From assembly GCA_018902385.1 (NCBI GenBank), contig JABSSW010000074.1, positions 62,001-126,000 of the forward strand: 64,000 nucleotides of DNA, given 5' to 3'. Numbering within the stretch: the stretch's first letter is position 1; each line of letters opens with the position of its first letter. This stretch comes from Physcia stellaris (taxonomy: Eukaryota; Ascomycota; Lecanoromycetes; Caliciales; Physciaceae). The notes below the pieces were generated by a model that worked only from the letters and a program-made list of their open reading frames with translations, was not told where the DNA came from and did not search any database. Both the position numbers and the translations under genes were made by a program. Positions 1 through 10,535 of this stretch are shown piece after piece.

Positions 1-1522
1 TTGCTGCCCGTTCCAGGTGACGTTCTGGAGAGCCAGCAAGGTGCCGTTGGGCGCGAGGAGAAAGTCGAGATTGCCGACGCCGATGATGGTGTTGTTCAGG
101 CTTTCAATGACATGCTGGAGGACACCATCTTGCGCGGGGCCCAGCGAGGTGTCGGACAGGTTTTGATTGTCGGTGGCACCACCGAACACGTTGGTGGGAG
201 TGCACTGCGCCCAATTAGTCGGAGGCGCGTTGATGGCCGCTTGGACGTCGCTGCGGTTGAAGTAGACAACTTGTCCTGGTGGACGATAGTCGCCGGGATT
301 GACTATACCAAGCTGGCTGTAGAGGTGAGGGCAAGTATCGGTGATGTGGTAGATGTTGAAGCAAGGGTTGACCTCTAGAGCAGCGCTGTAAATATCATCA
401 AAGACATCGCAGGTATAGTTTGGTGAAGCAAAAGGATCGGGAAGAACAGGGAACGGTCCTGGAGGTGGTGGGAATTGCAGATACTTGTTGTAGTAATCCG
501 TGTATCCGCATGAATCTGCCTTGTCGCGAACCGCCTCCAAGAAGGTAGCGTTGAGGTCGAACAAATTCGACCAGTAGTCCACGAATGGAACGACAACAAC
601 TGTGTCGCGTTAACATGACATTCGAAACATAAAAGTAGGCTACGAACCTTCTTGCTGATTGGTTGAATCCCCAATGATCGGATCGTTGATGGCCACACCC
701 TTGATGTTGTAATAATCGCAATCATCTGCGTTGATGAAGGCGTCTGCAATGTACGGCACATAGAAGCCAGCATAGCTTTCACCGGTAAGATAAACACTAT
801 AGCCGTGCACGTCGAAAGCATCGACAAAACTTTTGAAGAATCCGATAAATTCAAGGCCGAGCTCAACCTCATTTGTGATGTTTGGAACTCCCTGTGAGAA
901 GCCGACGCCGACAGGCTGTTCAACCCACATCATATTCGTGAGATTGACCCACGTATATGGGTTCTGAACAGGTGCATTGGTTCCGGCTTCCCATGTAAAA
1001 GGGCCATTCTCGGTCAAGAGTCCGCTAAGGGAGCTACAGCCAGGTCCGCCATTGAACCAGATTGTAATTTCCTCGGCGGCAAGAGGGTTTGACGAGGGAA
1101 AGAACCTATAATGCTTCGATAAGCCAAGCTTTTCGTGCGAGCCAAGTAAAGCGGGTGTACCAGAAGAAGAGCTCGCGAGTCTCGTCTGGAGAATCCGAGA
1201 TGGGCAGTAACCCAGCGTATGACTCGCCGATGTCGAAGTCCACATCTGGAATAGCCGAACCGTTGACGACGAATTCTGCAATGCGTTAGACAAATGCAAA
1301 TAGGCAAAGACCGGACAAGCAAAAGGTACTTTCAGTATTCGCGTTCAAATACTTGGAGGCGCGTTTTTGCAGTTGTGAGTTCTCGAAAGGCTGGGCAGCT
1401 GACTTCTTCTCGATGACAGGCTGCTTGTTGGCAGCACGTTCGAAGATCTTCTTCGCTGGGCTCACCGCCGTCACCGAAGCGGCACAAAGAAGCGCGCTGA
1501 TACATGGTAACGAGAACTTCAT
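1..1522 (-). CDS. Serine carboxypeptidase, peptidase family S10 (3' part outside window)
   Basis: Secreted or vacuolar serine carboxypeptidase that removes C-terminal residues from peptides. Four exons were read: 1522-1330, 1275-1161, 1105-648 and 599 to the window edge, with introns of 54, 55 and 48 bp. The ATG at 1522 begins a signal peptide ([20 protein letters not shown]). Family marks in order are the oxyanion-hole block [13 protein letters not shown], the EQPVGVGFS block and the nucleophile motif GESYAG (Ser near residue 213). Near the window start lies GNLDFLL, which holds the catalytic Asp, followed by the usual [15 protein letters not shown] stretch. The catalytic His and the C-terminus lie beyond base 1. 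Several N-x-S/T sites fit a glycosylated secreted enzyme. Intron joins restore exact family sequence (ELFFW joined to FFPSS). The family is certain; the substrate is not. Confidence 0.93.
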
Positions 1523-2793
1523 CCTGGCGACAATTGGAAGAGGTATGAAGGGATCAGGGAGACGTACGGGAGACTGCAGAGTAACCTTCCTCCAGGTTTA
1601 TATAGGGAAGTAGGTGCCCTGGTGTCCCATGGGTATCTGCATGTGCCTAGTCAACACGCAGAGGGGCTCGTTACCACGGTTGCCCGCAGATCACGACCTG
1701 AATGCGGCAGGTGTTGAGCGTGGTACCTGATAGCTAGGAAATATTGACATTGAATGCATCATTCCCCCCGCTTGACCCCGGCGACCTGCCTGCTCGGGAT
1801 TAGAGCATTATGTTTGCTTGAAGCACCTCGGCAGGGCCTGACCAAGTCATAACACCCATGTTTGCATCCTGCCTCGGCTGATCGACTTCAGGATCAGAAG
1901 ATAGCATGTCTTGAAGCTCTTGAATCAAACCGGAGATGACATGAATAAATAGTAGAGATAGAGACAGCGTGATAAGGAGAGCCGCGGTGCAGCGTTAATT
2001 GGAGTGAATTGTTTCATCTCGCGCAGTCTTCACCTTCGCCTCTATCTCGCTAGCCCCGGCTCAAATAGCGATTTAAGACAAGCCAAGCATCTACGGCCCG
2101 GCCGCCGCAAAAGCCACCCGAAAGATGTCCCGATCTCCGTCAGGCTGATGCTGGTTTGTATCGCAAACGCGAAGGCTACCCAGGCAGACCCCACGAAAAG
2201 TAAATACGCCCATAGTAAGTCTGATTCCACCTTACTGATCATCGCTTCAAGTTCACCGGACCACTTTCCCAGCAAACTCTCATTCGAGTCCCGGAAAAAG
2301 TTTGCTCCTCACTAATGTCCCTGCATATTCATCATCCCTTGTCAAAATTCCATCTTTACTACTTAGAATTATGAAACCCACTCTCTTGAAATCCCCATAA
2401 ACACGAAGAAAACCCAGAAAAGGGCAGGGCTAAAAAGCCAAGGAAGCATCGAGCATCCTTAGACTCTCGAGCCACAACCCTAGGGTTGATCAGGATGCTT
2501 CGAGTGGGCAGTTTGTGAACTTTGGGTGGAGAAGCAGAAGGAAGAGACTGCGATCTCGGAGAATCTGGAGGATCAGAGGGGAGATGATCAAGACCGCCAA
2601 GTAACCGTCAAAACTATCACATCACTACATCATTTATGGTGACGAGGTTGGCACAACGCAATAAATTATATGCAATGCTTGATTAATTATTCGCTAAGGC
2701 TAACAATCGTTGCCATCCTTCCTTTTTAGTGAAGCCATAACGCTATGCATCTAAGACTAGTATGTACATTATTCCATTAAAGCAGCGACATTC
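1523..2793. other. Intergenic region
   Basis: About 1.27 kb between the carboxypeptidase start and the Rds1-like stop. It should hold the carboxypeptidase promoter. Short open frames on both strands lack any family resemblance and lack convincing ATG starts. I see no RNA gene or repeat here. Confidence 0.5.
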
Positions 2794-4334
2794 CTATCCA
2801 GCCTGATAAAGTCCAAGGGCGCGGACATGAGGATTCAACATCGACAGGTTGAATGGCGTAAGGAACATGTCCGAGTCGGTCAAAGCAACGAACATGGTAC
2901 CGTTACCAGCCGGATCGGCAGCGTAGACAAAGGAATCTGGTTGATAGGTGAAGCCAGTGTTGGGACCAGTGACGGTCAGATCAGTGTACGTCAGGTTCAG
3001 CTGCGAAACCCAAGCGACAAAGGTTGGTGTACCTGCCGAGGTGGAGGTGATATAACTGTTGTTGGGGCCAACTGGAGAGCCTGGGTTATCCCATGAAAAG
3101 AGGACCTGCTTGCCGGGGAAGGATAGTGGCTCAGATCGGTTGCGCGAGATAGCTGGACCGCAACCAACACCAGTGATGTTCAAATGCTCACAGCTCTGAT
3201 CTTCTGGCAATTTAGGTGTCGAGATGCTAGGGTCCGAAGTGCGGTTGCCGGTAACCTCTAGAATGCCAGTGTCATTAGGCGAGAAGCGGTTGATATTGGC
3301 GTTGTTGAGCACGTGGAGCGCAGGGAAGTTCTGCCAAGCCAAACGAGTGATGTTTTCTGGACAAGACGAGATGTACGGCGCGAGATATGTCCAACCCCAG
3401 CTTTGCGGGATACCAGCCTCAAACCAAACAGGCATCGGGTGCAGACCACTCATCTGTCGGAAAGACATCTGCTGACGCGCTTCGGTCGCAATGGATTGAG
3501 CCAACAGTTGTCCGACTTCGCGAGAGTCCAAGTGGTTGATGAAGCCCCAGACACCCGATTCGCCCCAGCGGGTGAGACGCTGGTTGAAGTCGACGAACTC
3601 ACGCACGGTGGTAAACGGGTAATCGTACGTGCATTGAACCGGAGCGGCCTCGCCCAACATGTTGGTCAACAGCGTCGCGTGCCCAGATTCTTGATCGGCC
3701 ATGAATTCGATCAACGATCGGTCCTCGGCAGTCAAACCAGCTGCAAGGAAGTCGTCCACCGTGAAGGTAGCAAGACCATTGTGGAAGAGGTCCAACTCAA
3801 TCCATTCCTGGTACAAACCCAGAGCAATTGACTCGAAATCGAAATCGCTCTCCACCATGTATCGAGGAAGGGAGCCGTTGGTACCGAGGCCACCTACAGG
3901 CTGATTAGCATACTGTACCAAACCTGCTGGAGGGATGACATACCTGCTGGGGTATATGGGGCCGGCATTGGATTCAATGGAACACCGGCGCTGTTGTAGT
4001 AGGTGGCTGTTGGGTTAGGTGGCAAAGTGCCCACTGACGCAGCAAGAGTTGCGGGCGCTTTGGCAGCGCCTGTTGTTGTTGGAGTACCGGTGAATGGCCC
4101 ATGGCTTGTTGGCCCTGTGACTTGGCTGCTGACTTTCGGAGGTTGGAATCCAGGAGTCGGCACGATAGCAGACACCTGCGAGTCGGGACCAAAGCTGGTG
4201 GCAAAGGTTTGCCCAGACGCAGCACTACTGGCAGTGATAAGACTGGCACCACTGTAGCCGGGAACTTGAGGTGCAGGAGCTGCTGCTGCCAGCACGGCGA
4301 GCAAAGCTGGGCTGAGGACGACGTTGGAATGCAT
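2794..4334 (-). CDS. Rds1-like stress response protein, Ferritin_2 domain
   Basis: A secreted protein of 496 aa resembling fission yeast Rds1 and plant desiccation-related proteins. Its exact biochemical role is unknown; the family responds to stress and nutrients. Exons are 4334-3944 and 3893-2794, joined across a 50-bp intron ending CTGTAG with a GCTAATC branch site. An in-frame TTG 15 bases upstream was rejected because the ATG at 4334 begins a clean signal peptide (MHSNVVLSPALLAVLAAAA). A Pro/Thr/Ala-rich linker follows. The ferritin-like helical bundle then starts near residue 145, with LGLYQEWIELDLFHNG and LIEFMADQESGHATLL supplying Glu/His residues where ferritin folds bind metal. Whether metal is bound here is inference. 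The C-terminal third is rich in N-x-S/T sites. Confidence 0.9.
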
Positions 4335-5068
4335 GTCGACGTGTGGCAAAAAGGTGGATGAAATGGGATGGAGGATCCAAAGTTGCAGAAAGGCAGAATA
4401 TATAATTACCGAGTCCTCTGGCGTAATGACACTATGATTTCAATGGGTGGAAGAATGGTGTAAACGAGTGGCAACAGCCTCCGATGACAGCCGGGTTGAA
4501 GGATGGAGAATTAGCTGGGGAGGTGGAAATGGAAAGGCTTGGAAGGAGATGACTTCATGACTTAAGGTGCCTACCCTGGAAGCTCCAAATCCAGCGCAAG
4601 CTTAAATCAATCTAAGGGAAATTCCATCCCAACTGTGGCGATGACATGGGAAGGAGCTCCACCGTATGCCGAGTCGACTCGCCGGAGACACCATCCACCT
4701 GCGATCGGATCATGGTTGGCTGGAGAAATTTGATGTCACTGCAACCGAGATGCACATTCCCATAGTCCACATAAGTGGATTGCCCAATCGAGGAAATCTC
4801 CAAGCTAGGGGCAAGTCAAGCTCTCTGGAGCTCTGAAGCTGTGGGAGAAAATGTGGGGCCGATCTAAGCCTGACGACGTCAGCGACCGGGATCTGGAAGG
4901 CTGGAACCCTGTGCTTGGCATCTAATCGTTCGGAGACTCGGAGCTGCACCCGGCACTCTGGGAATGACGGGCAGCATCACGAGAACACGTGAATGGAACT
5001 GCTGCTGAAATCGTGTGCGAGGGTCCATCCGTACTCAGTAGCTGTATCGAATTGGAACATTGGTTCCA
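4335..5068. other. Intergenic region
   Basis: About 730 bp between the Rds1-like start and the PUS3 stop codon. It presumably carries the Rds1-like promoter and the PUS3 3' end. No further gene or repeat is supported. Confidence 0.5.
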
Positions 5069-6863
5069 TTAGATCTCCGTCTTCCGATGCCTTCCGTCGC
5101 ACTTGACCTGTGTCCGTTGCGCGTACCGAGCGTTGACCACTTCCACGCTCTCCATTTGGGGTTTTTGGAGGATGGGGACATACTTGCCCACAAGCCGAGC
5201 ACTGTCCCCTCCATTGAATACCTTTTGGCTGGCGCGAGACTTCTTTCGATGCACTTGCTCATCAATGTAGTCACGAGGATTGGAGCCTCGCGAAAGGATG
5301 GTGTCCATCAAAGTCCCCGCGAGAAGCTCGTCCATCTTTCGCTGCCGCCAGACCTTCCACACCTGGTCAACCAGCCCCAAGGGGCCGTATCGGTCGTGAC
5401 CTCTCCCATGACTGTTGGGAAATGTCTTACTGACTTCATCACCAACATAGATCCAGGGTAGTGCATCATAGGGCTCGGAGCTGTCACTATTGCCTTGGGG
5501 GAAAACGCAGTCCCACAACACCAAGGGGGCATCATCCGCCATTTCGTACTGAGGCTTCTGAGGGTTTTTCTTCACGTCCAGAAGCTCATCTATCAGTCTC
5601 GGCGATTCCAGACCTTGTCCGATGAGGAAGAGAACGGCAACCATATGGCGGACCTGATGCCACAAGAAGGCTGAGCCGAAGAGGGTGAACGTGTAAACCT
5701 TGTATCCTGGAGCTCTCATCCCTGTGTCGAGTTCTGTAGATTGCCCACTGTACTCTGTGAAGTGTGGCTTCCTGAGATAGCTCATAGGGCCATGGTGTGG
5801 TTCTAGCTCTTCAATCGAAGAGTGATAGATTCTTCTTTGAAAGTTTTCAATCTGTTTGCTTGGATCAATCTTGCAGAAATTGCGGAAGTCGTGCAGACCC
5901 TCAAAACGCCGAGCTGCTGCGCGCATTGCCTCAATATCAAGCCATCCTCCTCTTCTAGACTTTGGCATTGTTTCCACAGCAGTACCAGTGTCGTCCTCGG
6001 AGCCAACCAGTGGTGAAAATGCAGGCTGAGTAAAGAAATACTTGTAACCACGTCCCTTGCAAGAGAACCGCGCCGAGAAGTCTTCTGGAAGGTCACCGCA
6101 CCAAGCTAGTACTCGAATATCGGGAGGCAACAATTTGTTCAAGATCTGCGGATAGTTGATCTCGTCGCGTGTGGAGTCGAAGTGAGCTGGTTCGGTACAC
6201 ACATCCGTGTCATCAGGCGATGTAGGGCTTTCGTCGTGGGTGAGGCGGGTTGTCGTGTTCACGGCCTTAGGATCGCCCGGTGTCGTCTTGTCTCCCACTG
6301 TAGGTTCCGTGGCAGCCGCTTGCGTGTGGTTGCGATCGTCATTTGTGCGCGGTCGATTGCTTCTGAGTCTCAACGCGACGACCTGCCCGAAAGCACTAAC
6401 ACCCTTGTCCGTCCGACCACATTTGGAGTATTCGCAACCTTCCCAATTCACCTCTTCAGATTCTAAACCTGCGACTGGCGTGGGAAAGATCAGACAGGCC
6501 TTCATGAGCGCTTTCCACAGTATCTCCTCCACGGTAGGCAATGGGGTCTTGTTATTCGCATGGTGTTCTAGACCATTGTAGCATTGCCCGAGGTAGGCGA
6601 ACTTCAAGGCAATTCGGCGCGTGGAGTATTTGGACGGATTGAACTTGTCATTGCCACTGGATTCCGGTCGACGGAGAGATGGAGAAGGCGGTTGAAGGAA
6701 TATGGTTTTTTTGTATCTAAATTGCATTGGTACTGCTTCGGAGAGATTGATTCGGTCGGGTTTACCTTTCGTTCTGTTCTCTCAATTGCTTCTCCAACAG
6801 CTCGACTCGTTCAACGAGACTTTCGTGAGACCAGTCCTTATAACGCTGAGTGTCTCTGGCCAT
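5069..6863 (-). CDS. PUS3: tRNA pseudouridine(38/39) synthase, TruA family
   Basis: TruA-type enzyme (DEG1 in budding yeast) that converts uridine 38 or 39 in tRNA anticodon stems to pseudouridine. Exons 6863-6766 and 6716-5069 join across a 49-bp intron to give 581 aa. The N-terminal exon encodes a short coiled-coil segment (ESLVERVELLEKQLREQ), as in other Deg1 proteins. The core begins with RRIALKFAYLGQCYNGLEHH. The catalytic Asp lies in CGRTDKGVSAFGQVVALRLR. Downstream marks are IRVLAWCGDLPEDFSARFSC and the LWHQVRHMVAVLFLIGQGLE block. A low-complexity Thr/Asp-rich insert separates the catalytic motif from the rest. All key residues are present and the reading frame is clean. The start was set at MARDTQRY because this is the ATG next to the coiled coil. 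Confidence 0.95.
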
Positions 6864-7731
6864 GACAGTGAAATGCACACGGAAGGCGATGTCATAGTGC
6901 GCATCAGATCGATATAGGCGGACTAATCTGTATCTTCGGAAGATGGAATGCCTGCATGAACGAACCAACATTCGATGTAACTGCGAGTCAAACGCCAAGA
7001 AGACAGAACATGAGGTGTGCCCCAACCTCACCCCTCGGGCCTGGTGGGCCTCGGGGCGCGTGCCGCCTTTCCAATCGCGCGACTTGGGCACTGATCGCCA
7101 CGCGACACATTCCTCTGAACTCGTACAGTTCCTCATTATCCCATGCACTCATCGGTGGAGGGTGGTGCTTCAGTGCTCACTCCATTCCTCCCCCTCGTTC
7201 TCTGAGTCGGGATTAAGATCCCCGGCAGCGAAGCGCTTTTGGCGCGTTTCCGGGCTTCGCTCCAGTTGGATATCCGCTAAATGCCACCTGGAACCGAATG
7301 GCATACCAGCATGGGACAGTCAGCAGTAGTCAATCGGAATTACGATGAAGACGCTGCCAGCAATAGGGAGCCGTGACTGGAGCTATTTCTTTCCAGACAA
7401 AGATCAATTCAGCCAATGTTATACGCTTGTGAGCAAGTTTCCGTTTGCTGCGCTGCCAACGTACAGTATTACAGAACTGGGACGGAGCTGATGAATTGCT
7501 TTTCCAAATTCTTTGCATTGTTCAGCTTGAACTAAATATCCTTCCAATCGAGCCAAGCTCGCACGCATGCCAGGCTTTGGCGAGCCTCTAACGGCCACTG
7601 GGTCGAATGCAGACCTAGGGTGTTGTTTCGATCGATAGATCTTCTCTGCAAGGACCGCAAAGAGAAGGCCAGGTACTGCGCGACTCCATGATGCTTGAGA
7701 AGTTCCCCTTCGACGGGGACTTGGAGCTTCA
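6864..7731. other. Intergenic region
   Basis: About 870 bp between the PUS3 start and the stop of the secreted-protein gene. It is the likely PUS3 promoter. Open frames on both strands look like shadows or noise, with no domain, signal peptide or consistent splice structure. Nothing else is recognised. Confidence 0.45.
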
Positions 7732-8571
7732 CTAAGAAGTTTCAATCATACAGCTCGCCCCAGATCCACTCCCAAGCGCTCCCAAACTCAACTCTCCATA
7801 CCGGCTCCCGAAACCTTTCATCTCTGTTTGCCCAAGAAGATACACCTTTCCTGTCAAAACTTCAACAACCACGAAACTCTCTGTAATCGGCCTTCCCGGA
7901 ACCTCAATCCAATTAAATATCCACCTCAACGGCACCCTGAACGAATGGGGCTCCTCAAAGCCTATCGCTAACGTAACTTCCAAATACCGACCCCGGAACC
8001 CGGCGTTCTTCAGCAACCGATCCGCCTTCTCGAGGGGCATCTTCTCCTGCACCAATTTCCAATTCTCCTCAGAAATCGGGGAAACCACGGGAGAGTGGCC
8101 TAGGGTCAAAGGGTCAGGCACAGGGGAAGGGGTAGGCACAGGATGAGCCGGAGGCACAGGACGATCTGTATAATTCCATCGCCACCACTGCTCTTGGTAT
8201 CTGTTGTCAATAAGGTAGAGGCCGGCATCATTTCCAAGCTCGAAGTAAAGAGTGATGGCATGGAAGTCCGAGATGTTGGACGAGTAGCGGAAACTGTCAG
8301 GCTTAGTGCAAGAAGGCTGCGGAGCATTGACGCTAATTTCCAGGAGCGTGGACTGGCTATAAGCCGGATCTGAAGAGTGGTGGAGATGGTCGAGGGCTGT
8401 TTGGACGACGCTTTCAACGGTCAGGTTGTTTCGTGCGATGATGTGGGGATTGCTGGGTTGGACGACGCGCGCTGTGATCTGGTGGAGAGAAAGGAAAACA
8501 ATTAGAAGTTGGGGCAGGATGTGCAAAAGCGAGCACGAGGATGAAGACGAAGAGAGGTCTCGGAACCACAT
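7732..8571 (-). CDS. Unrecognised secreted protein
   Basis: A single-exon open frame of 279 aa counted from the ATG at 8571. The frame extends further upstream only through non-ATG codons. The start was chosen because MWFRDLSSSSSSCSLLHILP leads into a hydrophobic stretch (LLIVFLSLHQITARV) that looks like a signal peptide. After a Pro-rich linker (PVPPAHPVPTPSPVPDP) comes a region with aromatic residues and a C-terminal stretch, SFVVVEVLTGKVYLLGQTEM. I do not recognise the family. There are few cysteines and no catalytic signature. The length, steady codon use and signal peptide argue for a real gene. It could equally be a membrane-anchored protein if the leader is not cleaved. Confidence 0.6.
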   Translation of the reverse strand: MWFRDLSSSSSSCSLLHILPQLLIVFLSLHQITARVVQPSNPHIIARNNLTVESVVQTALDHLHHSSDPAYSQSTLLEISVNAPQPSCTKPDSFRYSSNISDFHAITLYFELGNDAGLYLIDNRYQEQWWRWNYTDRPVPPAHPVPTPSPVPDPLTLGHSPVVSPISEENWKLVQEKMPLEKADRLLKNAGFRGRYLEVTLAIGFEEPHSFRVPLRWIFNWIEVPGRPITESFVVVEVLTGKVYLLGQTEMKGFGSRYGELSLGALGSGSGASCMIETS

Positions 8572-8699
8572 CGTGTTAGACACGGAAAAAATGCAAGAGA
8601 TTCGTTTGAAGTGGCCGTTCGATGAAGGATGCTTTTTGTGCTGGGAATACACCGTTTTTGAGGATATGACAGACTTCAGACCTGACAGGGTGTTGCTTT

Positions 8700-8987
8700 A
8701 AATCGCTTGTCGCATTCAAGAACGCATGGTGGGAAATGTCCCGTTTCCATCGCATCCGCATCGATTATACAAGCTGTCCATCAGCCGCTCTATCTTGAAC
8801 CGGCAAGACTTTCAATTCAAGTCCGAAAATAAACCAGTGTGTTATCATGCTTGAAATCGCTTGTCGCATTCAAGAACGGATGGTGGAAAAATGTCCCGTT
8901 TCCATCGCATCCGCATCGCTTATACAAGAGGTCCATCAGCCGCTCTTTCTTGAACCGTCAAGGCTTTCCATTCGAGTCCGAAACTAA
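8700..8987. repeat. Direct duplication, unit about 133 bp, period 154 bp
   Basis: Bases 8700-8833 and 8854-8987 are two diverged direct copies. Both start with AAATCGCTTGTCGCATTC, both contain GTCCCGTTTCCATCGCATCC, and both end near GTCCGAAA. They differ by scattered substitutions and small indels. The pair begins about 130 bp upstream of the ATG of the secreted-protein gene at 8571, so it lies in that gene's upstream region. Simple tandem duplication with later drift is the likely origin. Confidence 0.9.
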
Positions 8988-10535
8988 AACAAAACTCCTG
9001 GTTCCGGCCGTGCTCGACGGCGCGGCTTTGCGACGACTAGGCATACTCAACTGTTCTTTCCACCCACCCCTCTCGCCCCAGCCTCGAACTTCCCCAACCA
9101 CCACCTTGTATGAAGTTCAGCACCTACAGATCCATATCACGGACCCGACCCGTTGCAATCTTCGCTCCCTTTGGCATCCGTCCGTCGTAAAATTGCGTTG
9201 CAATCCGCGCAATGCGATCCCGCCCCGCGTCCCCGATTGACGTGAATTGATATTGAGATCATGACATATAGATCCAGCATATTGTCAATCACTACTTACC
9301 ATCTCAGCTGACTTCCTCCCATCATCACCGCTGCTGCCACTCTCCCGATTTCATGAAAACCCTTTTCCTAGCATTCTACTCGAGACATCGTGAGCGCGCT
9401 GCGAAAGCATTGATGGGAAGCAGGGACGCAAAAAGGACTAGTAGATAGCGTCGAGCGGTGCTGCATCTAAACTCGAGATGAAACACGAAGAAATGGTATC
9501 AGAGCCAGGAGGACTCGGGGTGGATGCTAACAGTATCATTACATGAAAATCGAAAGAAAGATGATGGAGTGCTTATGAACACTACCGAAAAGAACCCCAA
9601 GGAGAAAGACGTGAAAATAATATAAAGGAGATATGAAAAAAGGGATACATCGCCATTTGATATACCCTCCTTACGCTAGTCCATTATTATATCTCCGTCG
9701 AGCCCCATCTCTTAATATATCAACCCTCTTCATCCCTTCTTCTCCTCGCAAGAGCGGCTCTATCCTTGCGTTTGCATACCCTACTCTCAGCAGCATTGAA
9801 TATTGCGGATCTTCTCGATATAGCTGCATTCTTCGATCCTCGAAGGGAACGTCTTTAGAAGTTTCGCATTATTTGGACATCGTTACGAGGCTGGGACATC
9901 GTTGTCCACGCTTTGAGTTCGGGAGTATAAGGAGGATGGATGTGGAAGGAGAATAAAACGCACACGGATTTAGGTATGTCTCCTGATAGGGAGTGGGAAT
10001 CCGAGTTCTCATTCTCGCTCTTTGTGGGGCGAGGGAGTAAAGGCGCAGACCGCCTATACAACATACTATGATGATACTTCTGTCTCAAAGGGATCATCGG
10101 TCGGAATAGCAATTATCTATCAAATCTAGAAGACCAGAGGAAACTGCAATTTCCGACATCATGAGCCCTCCCACACGAAGGATATCCCCCAATGCGGCTT
10201 CTCTACGCTTGTGTGGACGATCTGGTTCAATGTTGAGATGTTACTTTCAAAAGCGAGGTGACACAAATAGGACTTGGACAAGTTGACCTATCTCAATAGG
10301 CTATGGGCATATCATCATATTCGCCTATGTGAGAAATGTCAATGGCGGTTTTAAAACCGGAAAAGGGATCAGATAGATCCTGGTATGGCATTCCACGGCG
10401 GAAGCAGAAATTGTATCCTCCTTCATCTTCACATCAGATACTTGGCTCATTGCGAGTGTAGCTCTGAAAGGATCGGTCGCAGCCAATTTTCAATCTTCAA
10501 CATACTGTAGCCTTTGGCCGAGGGTCTCAATGTTC
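8988..10535. other. Intergenic region
   Basis: About 1.5 kb between the duplicated element and the amidase stop codon. Short frames occur on both strands without any recognisable domain or splice pattern. No RNA gene or transposon end was found. Confidence 0.45.

Noticed and set aside
2004-2315. Plus-strand open frame as a gene
   Set aside because: Short, no domain, no conserved start context, and an equally long antisense frame exists.
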